In this document: piece after piece, positions 53,030 to 62,181 of the stretch
Position numbering within the stretch: position 1 is the stretch's first letter
Layout: each line of letters begins with the position of its first letter
The notes under the pieces: generated by a model
What the model saw: the letters and a program-made list of their open reading frames with translations, nothing else
Databases searched by the model: none
What the model was told of the DNA's origin: nothing
Translations under genes and position numbers: made by a program
Assembly (NCBI GenBank): GCA_964564735.1
Contig: CAZMCH010000003.1
Span: forward strand, 1-64,000
Direction: 5' to 3'
DNA length: 64,000 nt
Source of the DNA: CAZMCH01 sp964564735
GTDB taxonomy: Bacteria; Poribacteria; DTPJ01

Positions 53030-54904
53030 ATGAATAATAAAAGACAAGATATTGATAATTTTTTGTGCAAGTCAAATTATAGTGAAGCCTTAAACACGCT
53101 ATTCTCAATAATAGCTGATGAGCCATCCCTAGCAAATTATAGCTTTGCTAGCTCAAAGCTAAGGGAATTTGATCTAGCCAGTCTCAATTTTAGTCCTACA
53201 AAGATTGCTATCCTATCATCTTTTACCATTGAGTCTGTAATCCCTTATCTGCATGTAAAGTGCTGTGAAACGAAACTTGATCCCAGATTTTATATTGGTG
53301 GCTATAATCTTTATCAGCAAGAAATCATTAATCAGCAAAGTGGTTTATATGAATTCGATCCCGATGTTTTGATTCTTGCTATCAGGATTCATGAGCTTAG
53401 TCCGGCAATATATAATTCATATTTTGAGCTATCCCAAGAGCAGATTATTGATGAAATAAATGCTATTACAACAACGATTAATTCCTTAATTAACTCTTTC
53501 CGTAAGCAATCCAGTGCGGCAATCATACTCCACAACTTTGAAACCCCTTCCAGACCGATATTCGGAATAGCAGATTTTCGGCAACCTATTAGCCAAAAGA
53601 ACTGCATTTACAAAATAAACATGGCTATTGAGGAAATAGCAAAAAAATCTGAAGGAGTTTATATACTAGACTATGACGGTCTAACATCAATATATGGAAA
53701 ACAAACATGGCAAGACGATAAAATGTGGCTACTGGCAAAAATGCCAATTGCTGGAAAGAATTGGATTCATCTTGCTAATGAATATATGGCATATTTAAAG
53801 CCATTAAAAGGTTTAAACAAGAAATGCTTGGTTTTAGATTTGGACAATACTCTCTGGGGAGGTATTATTGGTGAAGATGGTATTGATGGAATAAAACTTG
53901 GTCATACATATCCTGGCAACATATACATGGAGTTTCAAAAAGAAATATTAAAGTTATATAATAGAGGCATAATCTTAGCTATAAATAGCAAAAATAACAA
54001 GGAGGATGCTCTGAAAGTATTTGAAAAGCATCCAAATATGATCCTCAAAAAAAATCATATTGCTAGCTGGCGTGTAAATTGGCAGGATAAATCCCAAAAT
54101 ATGAGAGAGATGGCAGAAGAATTAAATATTGGCTTAGATAGCATTGTATTTATGGATGACTCACCTGTCGAAAGAGAGAAAATGAAGATGAATCTGCCAG
54201 AAGTTCTTACTATTGATATGCCAAATGACCCAACTCAGTATTGCACCGTATTAAAGAAAATTATAGACTTTGAAAGTTTGATTCTTTCTGAAGAAGATAA
54301 AAAAAGAGGAGAAATTTATCGCGCACAAATTGAAAGAAATAACTTTCAAAAGAATTCCGCTTCATTGGAGGATTTTTATAGGAATTTGGATATGGTTGCT
54401 TTAATCAATTTGGCTGACTCTCATTCTATTCCAAGAATATCACAATTGACTCAGAGAACAAACCAGTTTAATTTGACAACTAAAAGATATAGTGAAAGTG
54501 AGATTCGATATTTTGTGGATTCCCAAGATTACCTTGTCTTTTATCTGCAATTAATTGATAGGTTTGGTGATAATGGTATTGTTGGTTCAGCTATTCTTAA
54601 AATGATAAATGAATCAGAATGGGAAATAGATTCCTATCTTCTAAGTTGTAGAATTCTAGGAAGAATGGTGGAAACAGCTTTTTTATCTTTTTTGGTGGGA
54701 GTTGTCAAAGCAAGAAGAGCAAAGAAACTATATGGTGTTTATATTCCAACAAAGAAGAACCAGCTTGCTAAAAATTTTTTTGAATCCAATAAATTTATTA
54801 TTGTAGAAAAATCACCTCAGCAAAATAAATATCTATTTGATGTGGAAAATCAAAATATTGAATTCCCTAAATGGATCAAATTGGAGACCAAATATGAAAA
54901 ATAA
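53030..54904 (+). CDS. FkbH-like protein (HAD-IIIC, glyceryl-ACP synthase type)
   Basis: 624 residues, the length of FkbH-domain proteins of surface-polysaccharide loci. The N-terminal 240 residues are an SGNH-like region; then the HAD core C-L-V-L-D-L-D-N-T-L-W-G-G (about 264-276, nucleophile Asp), A-I-N-S-K-N-N, F-M-D-D-S-P-V-E-R (about 374) and a C-terminal GNAT-like part (L-T-Q-R-T-N-Q-F-N, E-I-D-S-Y-L-L-S-C-R-I-L-G-R). FkbH enzymes load a glyceryl group from 1,3-bisphosphoglycerate onto an acyl carrier protein. The ACP gene overlaps its end by 11 bp, which fits this function. Confidence 0.92.
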   Translation: MNNKRQDIDNFLCKSNYSEALNTLFSIIADEPSLANYSFASSKLREFDLASLNFSPTKIAILSSFTIESVIPYLHVKCCETKLDPRFYIGGYNLYQQEIINQQSGLYEFDPDVLILAIRIHELSPAIYNSYFELSQEQIIDEINAITTTINSLINSFRKQSSAAIILHNFETPSRPIFGIADFRQPISQKNCIYKINMAIEEIAKKSEGVYILDYDGLTSIYGKQTWQDDKMWLLAKMPIAGKNWIHLANEYMAYLKPLKGLNKKCLVLDLDNTLWGGIIGEDGIDGIKLGHTYPGNIYMEFQKEILKLYNRGIILAINSKNNKEDALKVFEKHPNMILKKNHIASWRVNWQDKSQNMREMAEELNIGLDSIVFMDDSPVEREKMKMNLPEVLTIDMPNDPTQYCTVLKKIIDFESLILSEEDKKRGEIYRAQIERNNFQKNSASLEDFYRNLDMVALINLADSHSIPRISQLTQRTNQFNLTTKRYSESEIRYFVDSQDYLVFYLQLIDRFGDNGIVGSAILKMINESEWEIDSYLLSCRILGRMVETAFLSFLVGVVKARRAKKLYGVYIPTKKNQLAKNFFESNKFIIVEKSPQQNKYLFDVENQNIEFPKWIKLETKYEK

Positions 54905-55136
54905 TGATATAATTGCTAAGCTAAAGACTCTTTTTGCCGATATTTTTGAAATTTCAGAAGACGAAATAAATGATAAATCTTCTCCTGAAACAATAGAAAA
55001 ATGGGATTCTTTCCAACATTTACAGCTTATATTGGCATTAGAAGAAGCTTTTCAAATATCATTAACGGCTGATGAAGTTACTGAAATTCAGTCTTTTGAA
55101 TATATTAAGAACCTATTAATAGAAAGATTACAATAA
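54894..55136 (+). CDS. Acyl carrier protein
   Basis: 80 residues, four-helix ACP with the phosphopantetheine serine in E-K-W-D-S-F-Q-H-L (about 40) and L-A-L-E-E-A-F-Q-I. The start is the ATG at 54894, inside the end of the FkbH gene with GGAGA 7 nt upstream; a longer in-frame reading from 54837 is only FkbH out of frame. It is the likely carrier for the acyl or glyceryl group made by FkbH. The W-D-S variant of the usual D-S-L motif is common for such stand-alone carriers. Confidence 0.92.
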   Translation: MKNNDIIAKLKTLFADIFEISEDEINDKSSPETIEKWDSFQHLQLILALEEAFQISLTADEVTEIQSFEYIKNLLIERLQ

Positions 55137-55185
55137 GACAAGTGTAGAATTGGATATATTATTTTGAACATATAAACATAGTGTC

Positions 55186-56976
55186 ATGAATTTAAAAAAT
55201 ATTCTTATAGATGAAAGATTCATATTATTTTTGATTATTATATTTCCATTGCTGTTTATATGGCAGGGATTGGATTTTACGGATATAGGTTTTTTTATAA
55301 CAAATTATCAGCAAGTATTCAATGAACCAGAAAGCACCAGCTATGGTTATGTCAATTGGCTAACATATCTCATTGGTGGAATTTGGGTCTTTCTGTTTGG
55401 TGATTCATTAGGATTGTTAGGGGTTAATTTTGCTGGTGTCCTCATTGTCTATATGACAGTTACCATCTCATATTTCGTCTTTAAACCTTATTTTGAACGT
55501 AAATATCTTTTAATAGGCTTGCTTTTTGCAATAATATTCACAAAGTTTTTTTATCTTATAGATTATAATAGCTTAACATCCCTTTTCTTTGTAGCATCAG
55601 CACTGTTTTTAACTAACGGATTAAGAAATAATAAATATTGGCAGATTTTATTTTCAGGACTTGTATTAGGGTTAAGCATATTTATTAGATTCCCTAATAT
55701 TTTGGGATTTTCATTAATACTTGGTATTTTTTTCTATGGATACCTTAATAAGACAGAAACAAAAATTTTAATTAGTCAGACAGCCATTTTTGTATTAGGA
55801 TATATATTAGCAATAATATTTTCCATAGTAATCATCAAGCTTTTTGGTCATTATGATTTATACATAAATGACTTAAAAGCCATTTTAGGTATTACGAACA
55901 AATCAGGAGACCATCACAACTTAACAAGACTTTTTACATACTATTATAAAGATTATATAAGATTAATATGGCTTATTGTTATATTTATTATAGTGAATTA
56001 TGCTATTTCCAAAGCACTTGCGCGATTTGATAATAAATATATTTATATCGGAATTGGTCTAATATTAGCTTTTATTTCTAGTTTTATAGCAATTGTATTC
56101 CCAGGGCATTTGTATTACTATCGAACTCACTTGGCATTTGTCTTTGTTACTGGTATTTTCTATATTATATTGCTAGCTTATATTACCAATATGGAAAAAA
56201 GCACTAATCATTTTAGGCTTGTATGTTTTTCTGCATTAATAATTCTTATCATTACTCCATTAGGATCAAATCTTGGTTTGCTCAAAGTTGTTTATGGTAT
56301 GTGGCTACCAATGCCAATTGCATTTGTGTATGTTCTTAAATTGAAAGAAATAAATATAAATATAAGGACAATTACCGATTCATCATCAAACCAATCTAGC
56401 TTTATACTAGACTCAAGAGCAACTCAAGTATCTAAAAAACTTGCAATTACATTTTTTATTATCTTGGCACTGGTCTTTGCATTTTTAAGCACTAATGAAG
56501 ATAGTGGTAATCGTTTTGAAATGAGATATTCTATAAATCATCCAAGACTAAAAGGAATTTTCACTACAAAAGAGAGAGCTATCATAATACAAGAGCTATT
56601 AGATGAGTTGCAACTTTGGGTAAAAGAAGATGATTACTTGCTGACATACGAAGAAATGGCAATGCCATACTTTTTAACAAAAACAAAGCCTTATCTCTAT
56701 TGTCCTCAGCCATATCTCTATAATGAATATGTATTTAGACAAAAGCTAGAAACCGCAATAAAAGAAAGACCATATCTGCCAGTAGTTGTCAGGGGCAAAT
56801 CAGATGTTTGGAATCCAAGATGGCCCAAGTTTAGCATATTCTATACCGCAAGTGATAGAAAAAAAGGAAAAATGGGTATTTTAGAGGAATTTATACAGAA
56901 AAATCAATATTATATTGCATGGGAAAATGATTTTTTTGAGATTCTAGTCAATCCTGATAAAAAACAGATAAAATAA
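55186..56976 (+). CDS. Polytopic membrane protein, intact paralogue of 48438-50214
   Basis: 596 residues, about 11-12 helices, opening with a short cytoplasmic stretch and L-L-F-I-W-Q-G-L-D-F-T-D (acidic residue in the first external loop, as in GT-C enzymes), then Y-Q-Q-V-F-N-E-P-E-S. After the membrane part comes a soluble domain of about 160 residues (R-L-K-G-I-F-T-T-K-E-R-A, W-E-N-D-F-F-E-I-L). No catalytic motif is certain; a GT-C glycosyltransferase using polyprenyl-phosphate sugars from the ArnC-like protein is one possibility. It lies 49 bp after the ACP gene. Confidence 0.7.
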   Translation: MNLKNILIDERFILFLIIIFPLLFIWQGLDFTDIGFFITNYQQVFNEPESTSYGYVNWLTYLIGGIWVFLFGDSLGLLGVNFAGVLIVYMTVTISYFVFKPYFERKYLLIGLLFAIIFTKFFYLIDYNSLTSLFFVASALFLTNGLRNNKYWQILFSGLVLGLSIFIRFPNILGFSLILGIFFYGYLNKTETKILISQTAIFVLGYILAIIFSIVIIKLFGHYDLYINDLKAILGITNKSGDHHNLTRLFTYYYKDYIRLIWLIVIFIIVNYAISKALARFDNKYIYIGIGLILAFISSFIAIVFPGHLYYYRTHLAFVFVTGIFYIILLAYITNMEKSTNHFRLVCFSALIILIITPLGSNLGLLKVVYGMWLPMPIAFVYVLKLKEININIRTITDSSSNQSSFILDSRATQVSKKLAITFFIILALVFAFLSTNEDSGNRFEMRYSINHPRLKGIFTTKERAIIIQELLDELQLWVKEDDYLLTYEEMAMPYFLTKTKPYLYCPQPYLYNEYVFRQKLETAIKERPYLPVVVRGKSDVWNPRWPKFSIFYTASDRKKGKMGILEEFIQKNQYYIAWENDFFEILVNPDKKQIK

Positions 56977-56994
56977 AAATATTAGGGTAAAAGC

Positions 56995-58188
56995 GTGTTA
57001 GAACATATCCTCATGATTCATAACTTTTATCAGTCACATGCTCCAAGTGGAGAAGATGCTGTATTTCGTGAAGATGAAAAGCTACTTAGGGCAAAAGGAC
57101 ACAAGATAACTCTATTTACAAAGTATAGTGATTCCATAAATGAATTTTCTGCCCTAAAAAAAATGGCTTTAGCATGGAAAATAACTTGGTCAAGAGAATC
57201 ATATACGAAATTAGATAAACTGATAAAGCAAAACAAGCCTGACATTGCGCATATATGCAATACTTTTCCGCTTATAAGCCCGTCTGTATATTATGTCTGT
57301 CATAAACACGGTATTCCTGTTGTCCAAACTGTGCAAAACTATCGCCTATTTTGTGCAAATGGTATATTATTTCGTGAAAATAAAGTTTGTGAGGAATGCT
57401 TGGGACATAATAAAACTCGTGCATTAAGTCATGGATGCTATCGAAATTCACGACTTCAAACTTTTCCACTTACTTTTATGCAACAGTTTCACAAATGGAT
57501 TGGAACTTGGTCAAGATTTGTTGATATATATATTCCCGCAACTGAATTCTCACGTCAAAAACTTATCGAAGGTGGATTGCCTCCTGAACGTATAGAAGTA
57601 AAGCCCAATTTCTTTTTGGATATGCCAGAACCATCCTATAAACATAATAATTATGTTGTTTTTTTGGGCAGGCTTTCAATCGAAAAGGGATTAAGAACAT
57701 TATTAAATGCGTGGAAATACTTAAATGAAATACCATTAAAAATTGTAGGGGATGGTATTTTAAGAGAAGAAATAGAAAATACTATAAAAAGCATGAATAA
57801 CCCTAATATTGAATTTTTGGGATTTCGACCTCATGAAAAGTGTTTGGAAATACTAAAATATGCAAAATTTATGGTAATGCCATCTGAATGGTATGAAGGC
57901 TTCCCAATGACTATTAGAGAGGCATTTGCTTATGGCAAACCTGTTATTGCATCTCGTATGGGAGCTATGGCAGAAATCGTTACCGATAGCAAAACAGGAT
58001 TGTTATTTGAAACTGGAAATCCTCATGATCTTGCAGAAAAAGTTAAATGGTTATATGAACATGAAGATCATGTTGTTGATATGGGGAAAAATGCACGTAG
58101 TGAATTTGAAGAAAAATACACCGCAGAAAAAAATTATGAGATATTAATGAAGATATACGAAAAAGCAATAAGGATACATAAGAAATAA
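56995..58188 (+). CDS. Glycosyltransferase family 4
   Basis: 397-residue GT-B enzyme, GTG start with AGGG upstream. N-terminal H-N-F-Y-Q-S-H-A-P-S-G-E-D-A-V-F and a cysteine pair in C-E-E-C-L-G (about 130) define a recognisable GT4 subgroup. The C-terminal domain has V-V-F-L-G-R-L-S-I-E-K-G-L (about 218) and W-Y-E-G-F-P-M-T-I-R-E-A-F-A-Y-G-K-P (E-x7-E at about 301). The GT26 gene follows 1 bp after its stop. Confidence 0.92.
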   Translation: MLEHILMIHNFYQSHAPSGEDAVFREDEKLLRAKGHKITLFTKYSDSINEFSALKKMALAWKITWSRESYTKLDKLIKQNKPDIAHICNTFPLISPSVYYVCHKHGIPVVQTVQNYRLFCANGILFRENKVCEECLGHNKTRALSHGCYRNSRLQTFPLTFMQQFHKWIGTWSRFVDIYIPATEFSRQKLIEGGLPPERIEVKPNFFLDMPEPSYKHNNYVVFLGRLSIEKGLRTLLNAWKYLNEIPLKIVGDGILREEIENTIKSMNNPNIEFLGFRPHEKCLEILKYAKFMVMPSEWYEGFPMTIREAFAYGKPVIASRMGAMAEIVTDSKTGLLFETGNPHDLAEKVKWLYEHEDHVVDMGKNARSEFEEKYTAEKNYEILMKIYEKAIRIHKK

Positions 58189-58189
58189 T

Positions 58190-58954
58190 ATGTCAAAAGA
58201 AATAAAAAAAATAGATATGCTTGGCATAGGTATTAGTGAAATAGGAATGGATGATGCCTTGAGAGAAATAGAAAATCATATAATATCTAAAAAGCCAATA
58301 TATATATGTATATGCCCAAACCACACAATAATGGAAAGTCAAAAAAATCGCATACTAAAAGAAATTGTTAATTCTGCATATATAGCGACTCCTGATGGAA
58401 TGTCAGTTGTATGGGCGGCTAAAATATTAGGACATAAACAAATTGAGCAAGTATGCGGAACAGACCTTATGCTTAGGCTTAGTGCCTTATCCGCAGAAAA
58501 AGGCTATACCAATTTTTATTATGGAGGCGCCAACGGCGTTCCTGAAAAGCTATCTGAAAAACTATCTAATCAATTTCCTAACCTAAAAGTAATAGGAAAA
58601 TATTTCCCGCCATTTAGGTCTTTAACAATCTCAGAAAAAAATGAGGTGATTAGTATGATTAATAGTATTAAACCAGATATACTGTGGGTTGGGTTAGGAA
58701 TGCCAAAGCAGGAATTATGGATGGGTGAATATTATGGTAAATTAGATGTTTCTGTTATGATCGGTGTTGGGGCTGCATTTGATTTTCTTTCTGGAAATAA
58801 AAAACGAGCTCCAAAATGGATGCAAAAGGTTGGTCTGGAGTGGCTATTTCGACTGATAAAAGAGCCTCGAAGGCTTTGGAAAAGAAATCTCTATCATCCA
58901 TTATTCTTGTTTAGGATTATAATGCAAAAACTAAAGATGATACATCTGCATTAA
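58190..58954 (+). CDS. WecG/TagA/CpsF-family glycosyltransferase (GT26)
   Basis: 254 residues. Y-I-A-T-P-D-G-M-S-V-V-W (about 63, catalytic Asp), V-C-G-T-D-L-M, I-L-W-V-G-L-G-M-P-K-Q-E-L-W (about 163) and G-A-A-F-D-F-L-S-G are the family hallmarks. GT26 enzymes transfer the second sugar (ManNAc or ManNAcA type) onto a lipid-linked first sugar at the inner membrane. It is the last intact gene of the polysaccharide locus. Confidence 0.92.
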   Translation: MSKEIKKIDMLGIGISEIGMDDALREIENHIISKKPIYICICPNHTIMESQKNRILKEIVNSAYIATPDGMSVVWAAKILGHKQIEQVCGTDLMLRLSALSAEKGYTNFYYGGANGVPEKLSEKLSNQFPNLKVIGKYFPPFRSLTISEKNEVISMINSIKPDILWVGLGMPKQELWMGEYYGKLDVSVMIGVGAAFDFLSGNKKRAPKWMQKVGLEWLFRLIKEPRRLWKRNLYHPLFLFRIIMQKLKMIHLH

Positions 58955-59032
58955 AAATTGATATATATCAAAAGGAAAATCAAATGGTGCTTATTTGGAA
59001 GTATTGGATTACCTGATTCACCGTCAGTTTTT

Positions 59033-59419
59033 TTACACTTCATAGAAACACGCATTATCTAATGTCCAGAACGGATCAAGCCTGAAATGAATCCAAGAAT
59101 CTCGCAGTTTTTCTTTAATTATACGTATCAATGAGAACCCCTTTCTGTAATAGCTTGAACATCTGTAAACTGACTTCTCATATAGAATCAGTATCATACC
59201 CATACTGATTATCACCAATAAAAATAGCAACTCAAACCTGTCTTGCTCTGTGTCCTTTAACACTAATTCCTTGAACTCAAACAACGATTTAAGGTCCCTG
59301 AAACTTTCTTCTATCTGCGTTCTTTTCTTGTAAAGCAAACTCAGAGTATCATCTATACTAGACACTACAAAGTATGGTTCATCTTCGTCTGATGGATTCA
59401 CAGAGCAAGATTGGAACAA
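59033..59419 (-). pseudogene. C-terminal fragment of an IS4-type transposase
   Basis: About 128 residues remain. Y-K-K-R-T-Q-I-E-E-S-F-R-D-L-K-S (about 31-46) is the Y-(2)-R-(3)-E-(6)-K signature around the third catalytic acidic residue of IS4-family DDE transposases. The N-terminal two thirds, with the first two Asp residues, are missing, and no terminal repeats are visible. It lies antisense to the polysaccharide locus, between its last gene and a truncated membrane-protein frame. Confidence 0.8.
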
Positions 59420-59430
59420 TAGAGATTAAC

Positions 59431-59652
59431 CTTTATCTGCTTTTTGATATGATAATATATATCCTTGAAATATTCTTGGATTTTTTGTATCCTTTTATCA
59501 GGATTAATTTTTTCTTCATAGCATATCCTCCATACTTTTATGGTAAAATAAATAGTAAAATAAAAGGATATGTTATTTTTTGCCTATTTTCAATACTTTC
59601 TTACATATTCACATCTCAAAACATTGCAGTATCTTTGTCTTATAAAAACTGA
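59431..59652 (+). pseudogene. Possible C-terminal remnant of a polytopic membrane protein
   Basis: An open frame on the plus strand ends at 59652 with three hydrophobic segments (L-Y-L-L-F-D-M-I-I-Y-I-L, F-F-F-I-A-Y-P-P-Y-F-Y, V-I-F-C-L-F-S-I-L-S-Y-I-F). It has no start with a ribosome-binding site and abuts the transposase relic, so it may be the surviving end of a polysaccharide polymerase-type gene (EpsG-like ending) cut by the insertion. It could also be a chance AT-rich frame. Confidence 0.35.
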
Positions 59653-59677
59653 GGGTGAATCAGTGCAAAATTTGCCC

Positions 59678-59706
59678 TTGACAGATTTATTCTCCTATGA
59701 TATTAT
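59678..59706 (+). promoter_or_regulatory. Promoter of the rplM-rpsI operon
   Basis: TTGACA (59678-59683), 17-nt spacer, TATTAT (59701-59706). TATAAT starts 3 nt further on. Leader to rplM is about 80 nt. Confidence 0.75.
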
Positions 59707-59791
59707 AATTCCTTGTGTCAAAAAACTGGTTTTATGTTAATTTTGTTGTTAGTTCACTATATTTTAGCCTCTGCTTTAAAAAGGGATTTCA

Positions 59792-60220
59792 ATGAAAACG
59801 TATTTTGTAAAAGAAAATGAAATTCAAAAGAATTGGTATGTTATCAATGCAGATGGCAAAACCCTTGGAAGATTATGCACTCGTGTCGCTATGATTTTAC
59901 GTGGTAAAACAAAAGTGACTTTTACGCCACATGCAGACATGGGGGATAACGTAATAATAATAAATGCAGAAAAAGTCCGTCTTACAGGCAAAAAAGCTAT
60001 TAATAAGACATATTACAGACATTCTGGTTATCCCGGTGGATTAAAAGAAACAAAGTTTAGCGATATGATTAAAGACAAACCAGAGAGAGTCATTCAACAT
60101 GCAGTCAAGGGTATGTTGCCACATAACAAGCTTGGAAGAGCAATCATAAAGCACCTTAAAGTTTACAGAGGTCCAGAACATCCACATCAGGCTCAACAGC
60201 CAGAGTTGCTGGAACTCTAA
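59792..60220 (+). CDS. rplM: Large-subunit ribosomal protein uL13
   Basis: 142 residues, standard length. W-Y-V-I-N-A-D-G-K-T-L-G-R-L, then V-I-I-I-N-A-E-K-V-R-L-T-G-K-K, Y-Y-R-H-S-G-Y-P-G-G, and A-V-K-G-M-L-P-H-N-K-L-G are the family signatures. uL13 is an early assembly protein of the 50S subunit. The gene starts 139 bp after the membrane-protein remnant and is followed 10 bp later by rpsI, the universal pairing. Confidence 0.97.
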   Translation: MKTYFVKENEIQKNWYVINADGKTLGRLCTRVAMILRGKTKVTFTPHADMGDNVIIINAEKVRLTGKKAINKTYYRHSGYPGGLKETKFSDMIKDKPERVIQHAVKGMLPHNKLGRAIIKHLKVYRGPEHPHQAQQPELLEL

Positions 60221-60230
60221 GGAGGGACAA

Positions 60231-60629
60231 GTGGCAGAGCTTTCGTATTATTATGGCACTGGACGCCGTAAAACTTCTACAGCTAGAGTTCGTGTTTATC
60301 CAGAAGGTAACGGAACAGTTTTAATAAATCGCAAACCAATAAACGAATATTTTAATAGACAAACAGAGATAATTTTGGCTTTGCAACCGTTTGATGTTAC
60401 AGATAACGTCAATAAATTTGATGTAAAAGTTAACGTTCGTGGTGGAGGCAAATCTGGGCAGGCTGGTGCAGTTAGGCATGGTATTGCGAGAGCATTATTG
60501 CATATGTCGCCAGACCTTAAGCCTATACTGAAAAAAGCTGGATTACTTACTCGTGATGCACGTGAAAAGGAACGTAAGAAATACGGACAAAAGGGTGCTA
60601 GAGCAAGATTCCAGTTCTCAAAACGTTAA
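60231..60629 (+). CDS. rpsI: Small-subunit ribosomal protein uS9
   Basis: 132 residues from a GTG start with AAGGAGGGA upstream. Y-Y-G-T-G-R-R-K-T-S-T-A-R-V-R-V at the start, G-G-G-K-S-G-Q-A-G-A-V-R-H-G-I-A-R-A-L in the middle, and the conserved C-terminal tail Q-F-S-K-R, whose last residue reaches the P-site tRNA. Confidence 0.97.
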   Translation: MAELSYYYGTGRRKTSTARVRVYPEGNGTVLINRKPINEYFNRQTEIILALQPFDVTDNVNKFDVKVNVRGGGKSGQAGAVRHGIARALLHMSPDLKPILKKAGLLTRDAREKERKKYGQKGARARFQFSKR

Positions 60630-60724
60630 GATTTTTCTATTATTTTGATAATTTGGCAGACTGCTTATTATATCTAATTAAAGTGGTTCTACAAAGTTAT
60701 TATATTTCAGGATAGTGATCTATT

Positions 60725-61999
60725 ATGTCAAATATTGTCGTTGTTGGCGCGCAATGGGGTGACGAGGGCAAAGGTAAGATAGTCGATTATCTTGCTAATG
60801 ATGCAGATATTATTGCAAGGTATCAGGGTGGAGATAATGCAGGACATACTATTGTTGTAGGTAATAATAAATATGTCCTACATCTAGTTCCGAGTGGTAT
60901 TTTGTATCCTAATAAAAAGTGTATTATTGGTAATGGTGTTGTTCTTTCACCAAAGGTATTCTTTGAGGAAATAGAAGACCTTAAAAAACGTGGAATTTGC
61001 ATTGATGATAATCTTTATATCAGCGAAAGAACACATCTAATTATGCCATATCACAAAATGATGGATGCCTTTGAAGAGAATAAAAGAGGCTCAAAAAAGA
61101 TCGGCACTACAGGCAGAGGCATAGGTCCTGCCTATATGGATAAATCCGCTAGATTGGGTATTCGAATTGGTGATCTTATGGATTTTAATCTCTTTGAAGA
61201 AAAACTCGATCTTAATCTTGAGCATAAAGCTAGATTCTTAGAAAAATCAAATGATTGGATTAAATCAACAAAGGCTGATATAATAGCAGAATTTCGAGAA
61301 TATGCTAAGAGATTAGAGCCATTTGTTAGGGATACATTCACCATTATCAATGATGCCATTGATAATGGTGAGAGTATAATATTTGAGAGCGCACAAGGAA
61401 CGCTTCTTGATATTGATCTTGGAACATATCCATATAGCACCTCATCAAACTCAACAGTAGGTGGGGCATGTTCTGGTTTGGGTATTGCGCCAACTAAGAT
61501 AAATGAGATAATTGGTCTTGTGAAAGCCTATACTACAAGAGTTGGCGAAGGTCCTTTCCCTACAGAATTTTCTCCTGAAATGGACGAAAAAATGAGAAAT
61601 AGAGGTGGAGAATTTGGAGCAACCACAGGACGACCCCGACGTTGTGGATGGTTTGATGCAGTTGCTGTTAGATATTCTGCTAGACTTAATGGTTTCACAG
61701 GGATAGCAATAACTAAACTTGATGTTCTTGATGAACTTGAATCATTAGATATTTGCGTCGAATATAAATATAAAGGCAAGACTTTAACAACTTTTCCTAG
61801 CCAAATTGATGTTTTGAAAAATTGTGAACCTGTTTATGAGACTTTTGATGGTTGGCAGACAGATATATCAAATATAAGAAGTTATGATGATCTTCCAAAA
61901 AATGCAAAAAAGTATGTTGAGAGAATTTCTGAACTTGTTGGAGCAAAGATTGTCTTAATAGGTGTTGGACCTAGCAGAGAGCAAATAATATCTCTTTAG
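60725..61999 (+). CDS. purA: Adenylosuccinate synthetase
   Basis: 424 residues, complete. G-A-Q-W-G-D-E-G-K-G-K-I-V-D (about 8-21, GTP- and IMP-binding loop with catalytic Asp), G-D-N-A-G-H-T-I-V (catalytic His), G-T-T-G-R-G-I-G-P-A-Y, and T-T-G-R-P-R-R-C-G-W-F-D. It joins IMP and aspartate with GTP to form adenylosuccinate in AMP synthesis. It lies 95 bp after rpsI and may share that transcript or have its own promoter. Confidence 0.98.
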   Translation: MSNIVVVGAQWGDEGKGKIVDYLANDADIIARYQGGDNAGHTIVVGNNKYVLHLVPSGILYPNKKCIIGNGVVLSPKVFFEEIEDLKKRGICIDDNLYISERTHLIMPYHKMMDAFEENKRGSKKIGTTGRGIGPAYMDKSARLGIRIGDLMDFNLFEEKLDLNLEHKARFLEKSNDWIKSTKADIIAEFREYAKRLEPFVRDTFTIINDAIDNGESIIFESAQGTLLDIDLGTYPYSTSSNSTVGGACSGLGIAPTKINEIIGLVKAYTTRVGEGPFPTEFSPEMDEKMRNRGGEFGATTGRPRRCGWFDAVAVRYSARLNGFTGIAITKLDVLDELESLDICVEYKYKGKTLTTFPSQIDVLKNCEPVYETFDGWQTDISNIRSYDDLPKNAKKYVERISELVGAKIVLIGVGPSREQIISL

Positions 62000-62024
62000 A
62001 TTTGGGAGTTCACAATCTTTAGGG

Positions 62025-62053
62025 TTGACATAAAAGCAAAAATCGTGTATATT
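62025..62053 (+). promoter_or_regulatory. Promoter of the tRNA-Lys/tRNA-Glu pair
   Basis: TTGACA (62025-62030), 17-nt spacer, TATATT (62048-62053). The tRNA-Lys 5' end is 15 nt further on. Confidence 0.85.
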
Positions 62054-62068
62054 TTTAGTCTGCTTTGC

Positions 62069-62144
62069 GGGGCGTTAGCTCAGTCGGTAGAGCACCTGAC
62101 TTTTAATCAGGTTGTCGGAGGTTCGATCCCCCCACGCCTCACCA
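62069..62144 (+). tRNA. tRNA-Lys (anticodon TTT)
   Basis: Complete cloverleaf starting GGGGCGTTAGCTCAGTCGG, anticodon loop CTTTTAA in a CTGA/TCAG stem, T-loop TTCGATC, encoded CCA, followed by TTTTTT. Confidence 0.95.
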
Positions 62145-62181
62145 TTTTTTGTAAGAAATAATACATAAAATATATTCTTGC

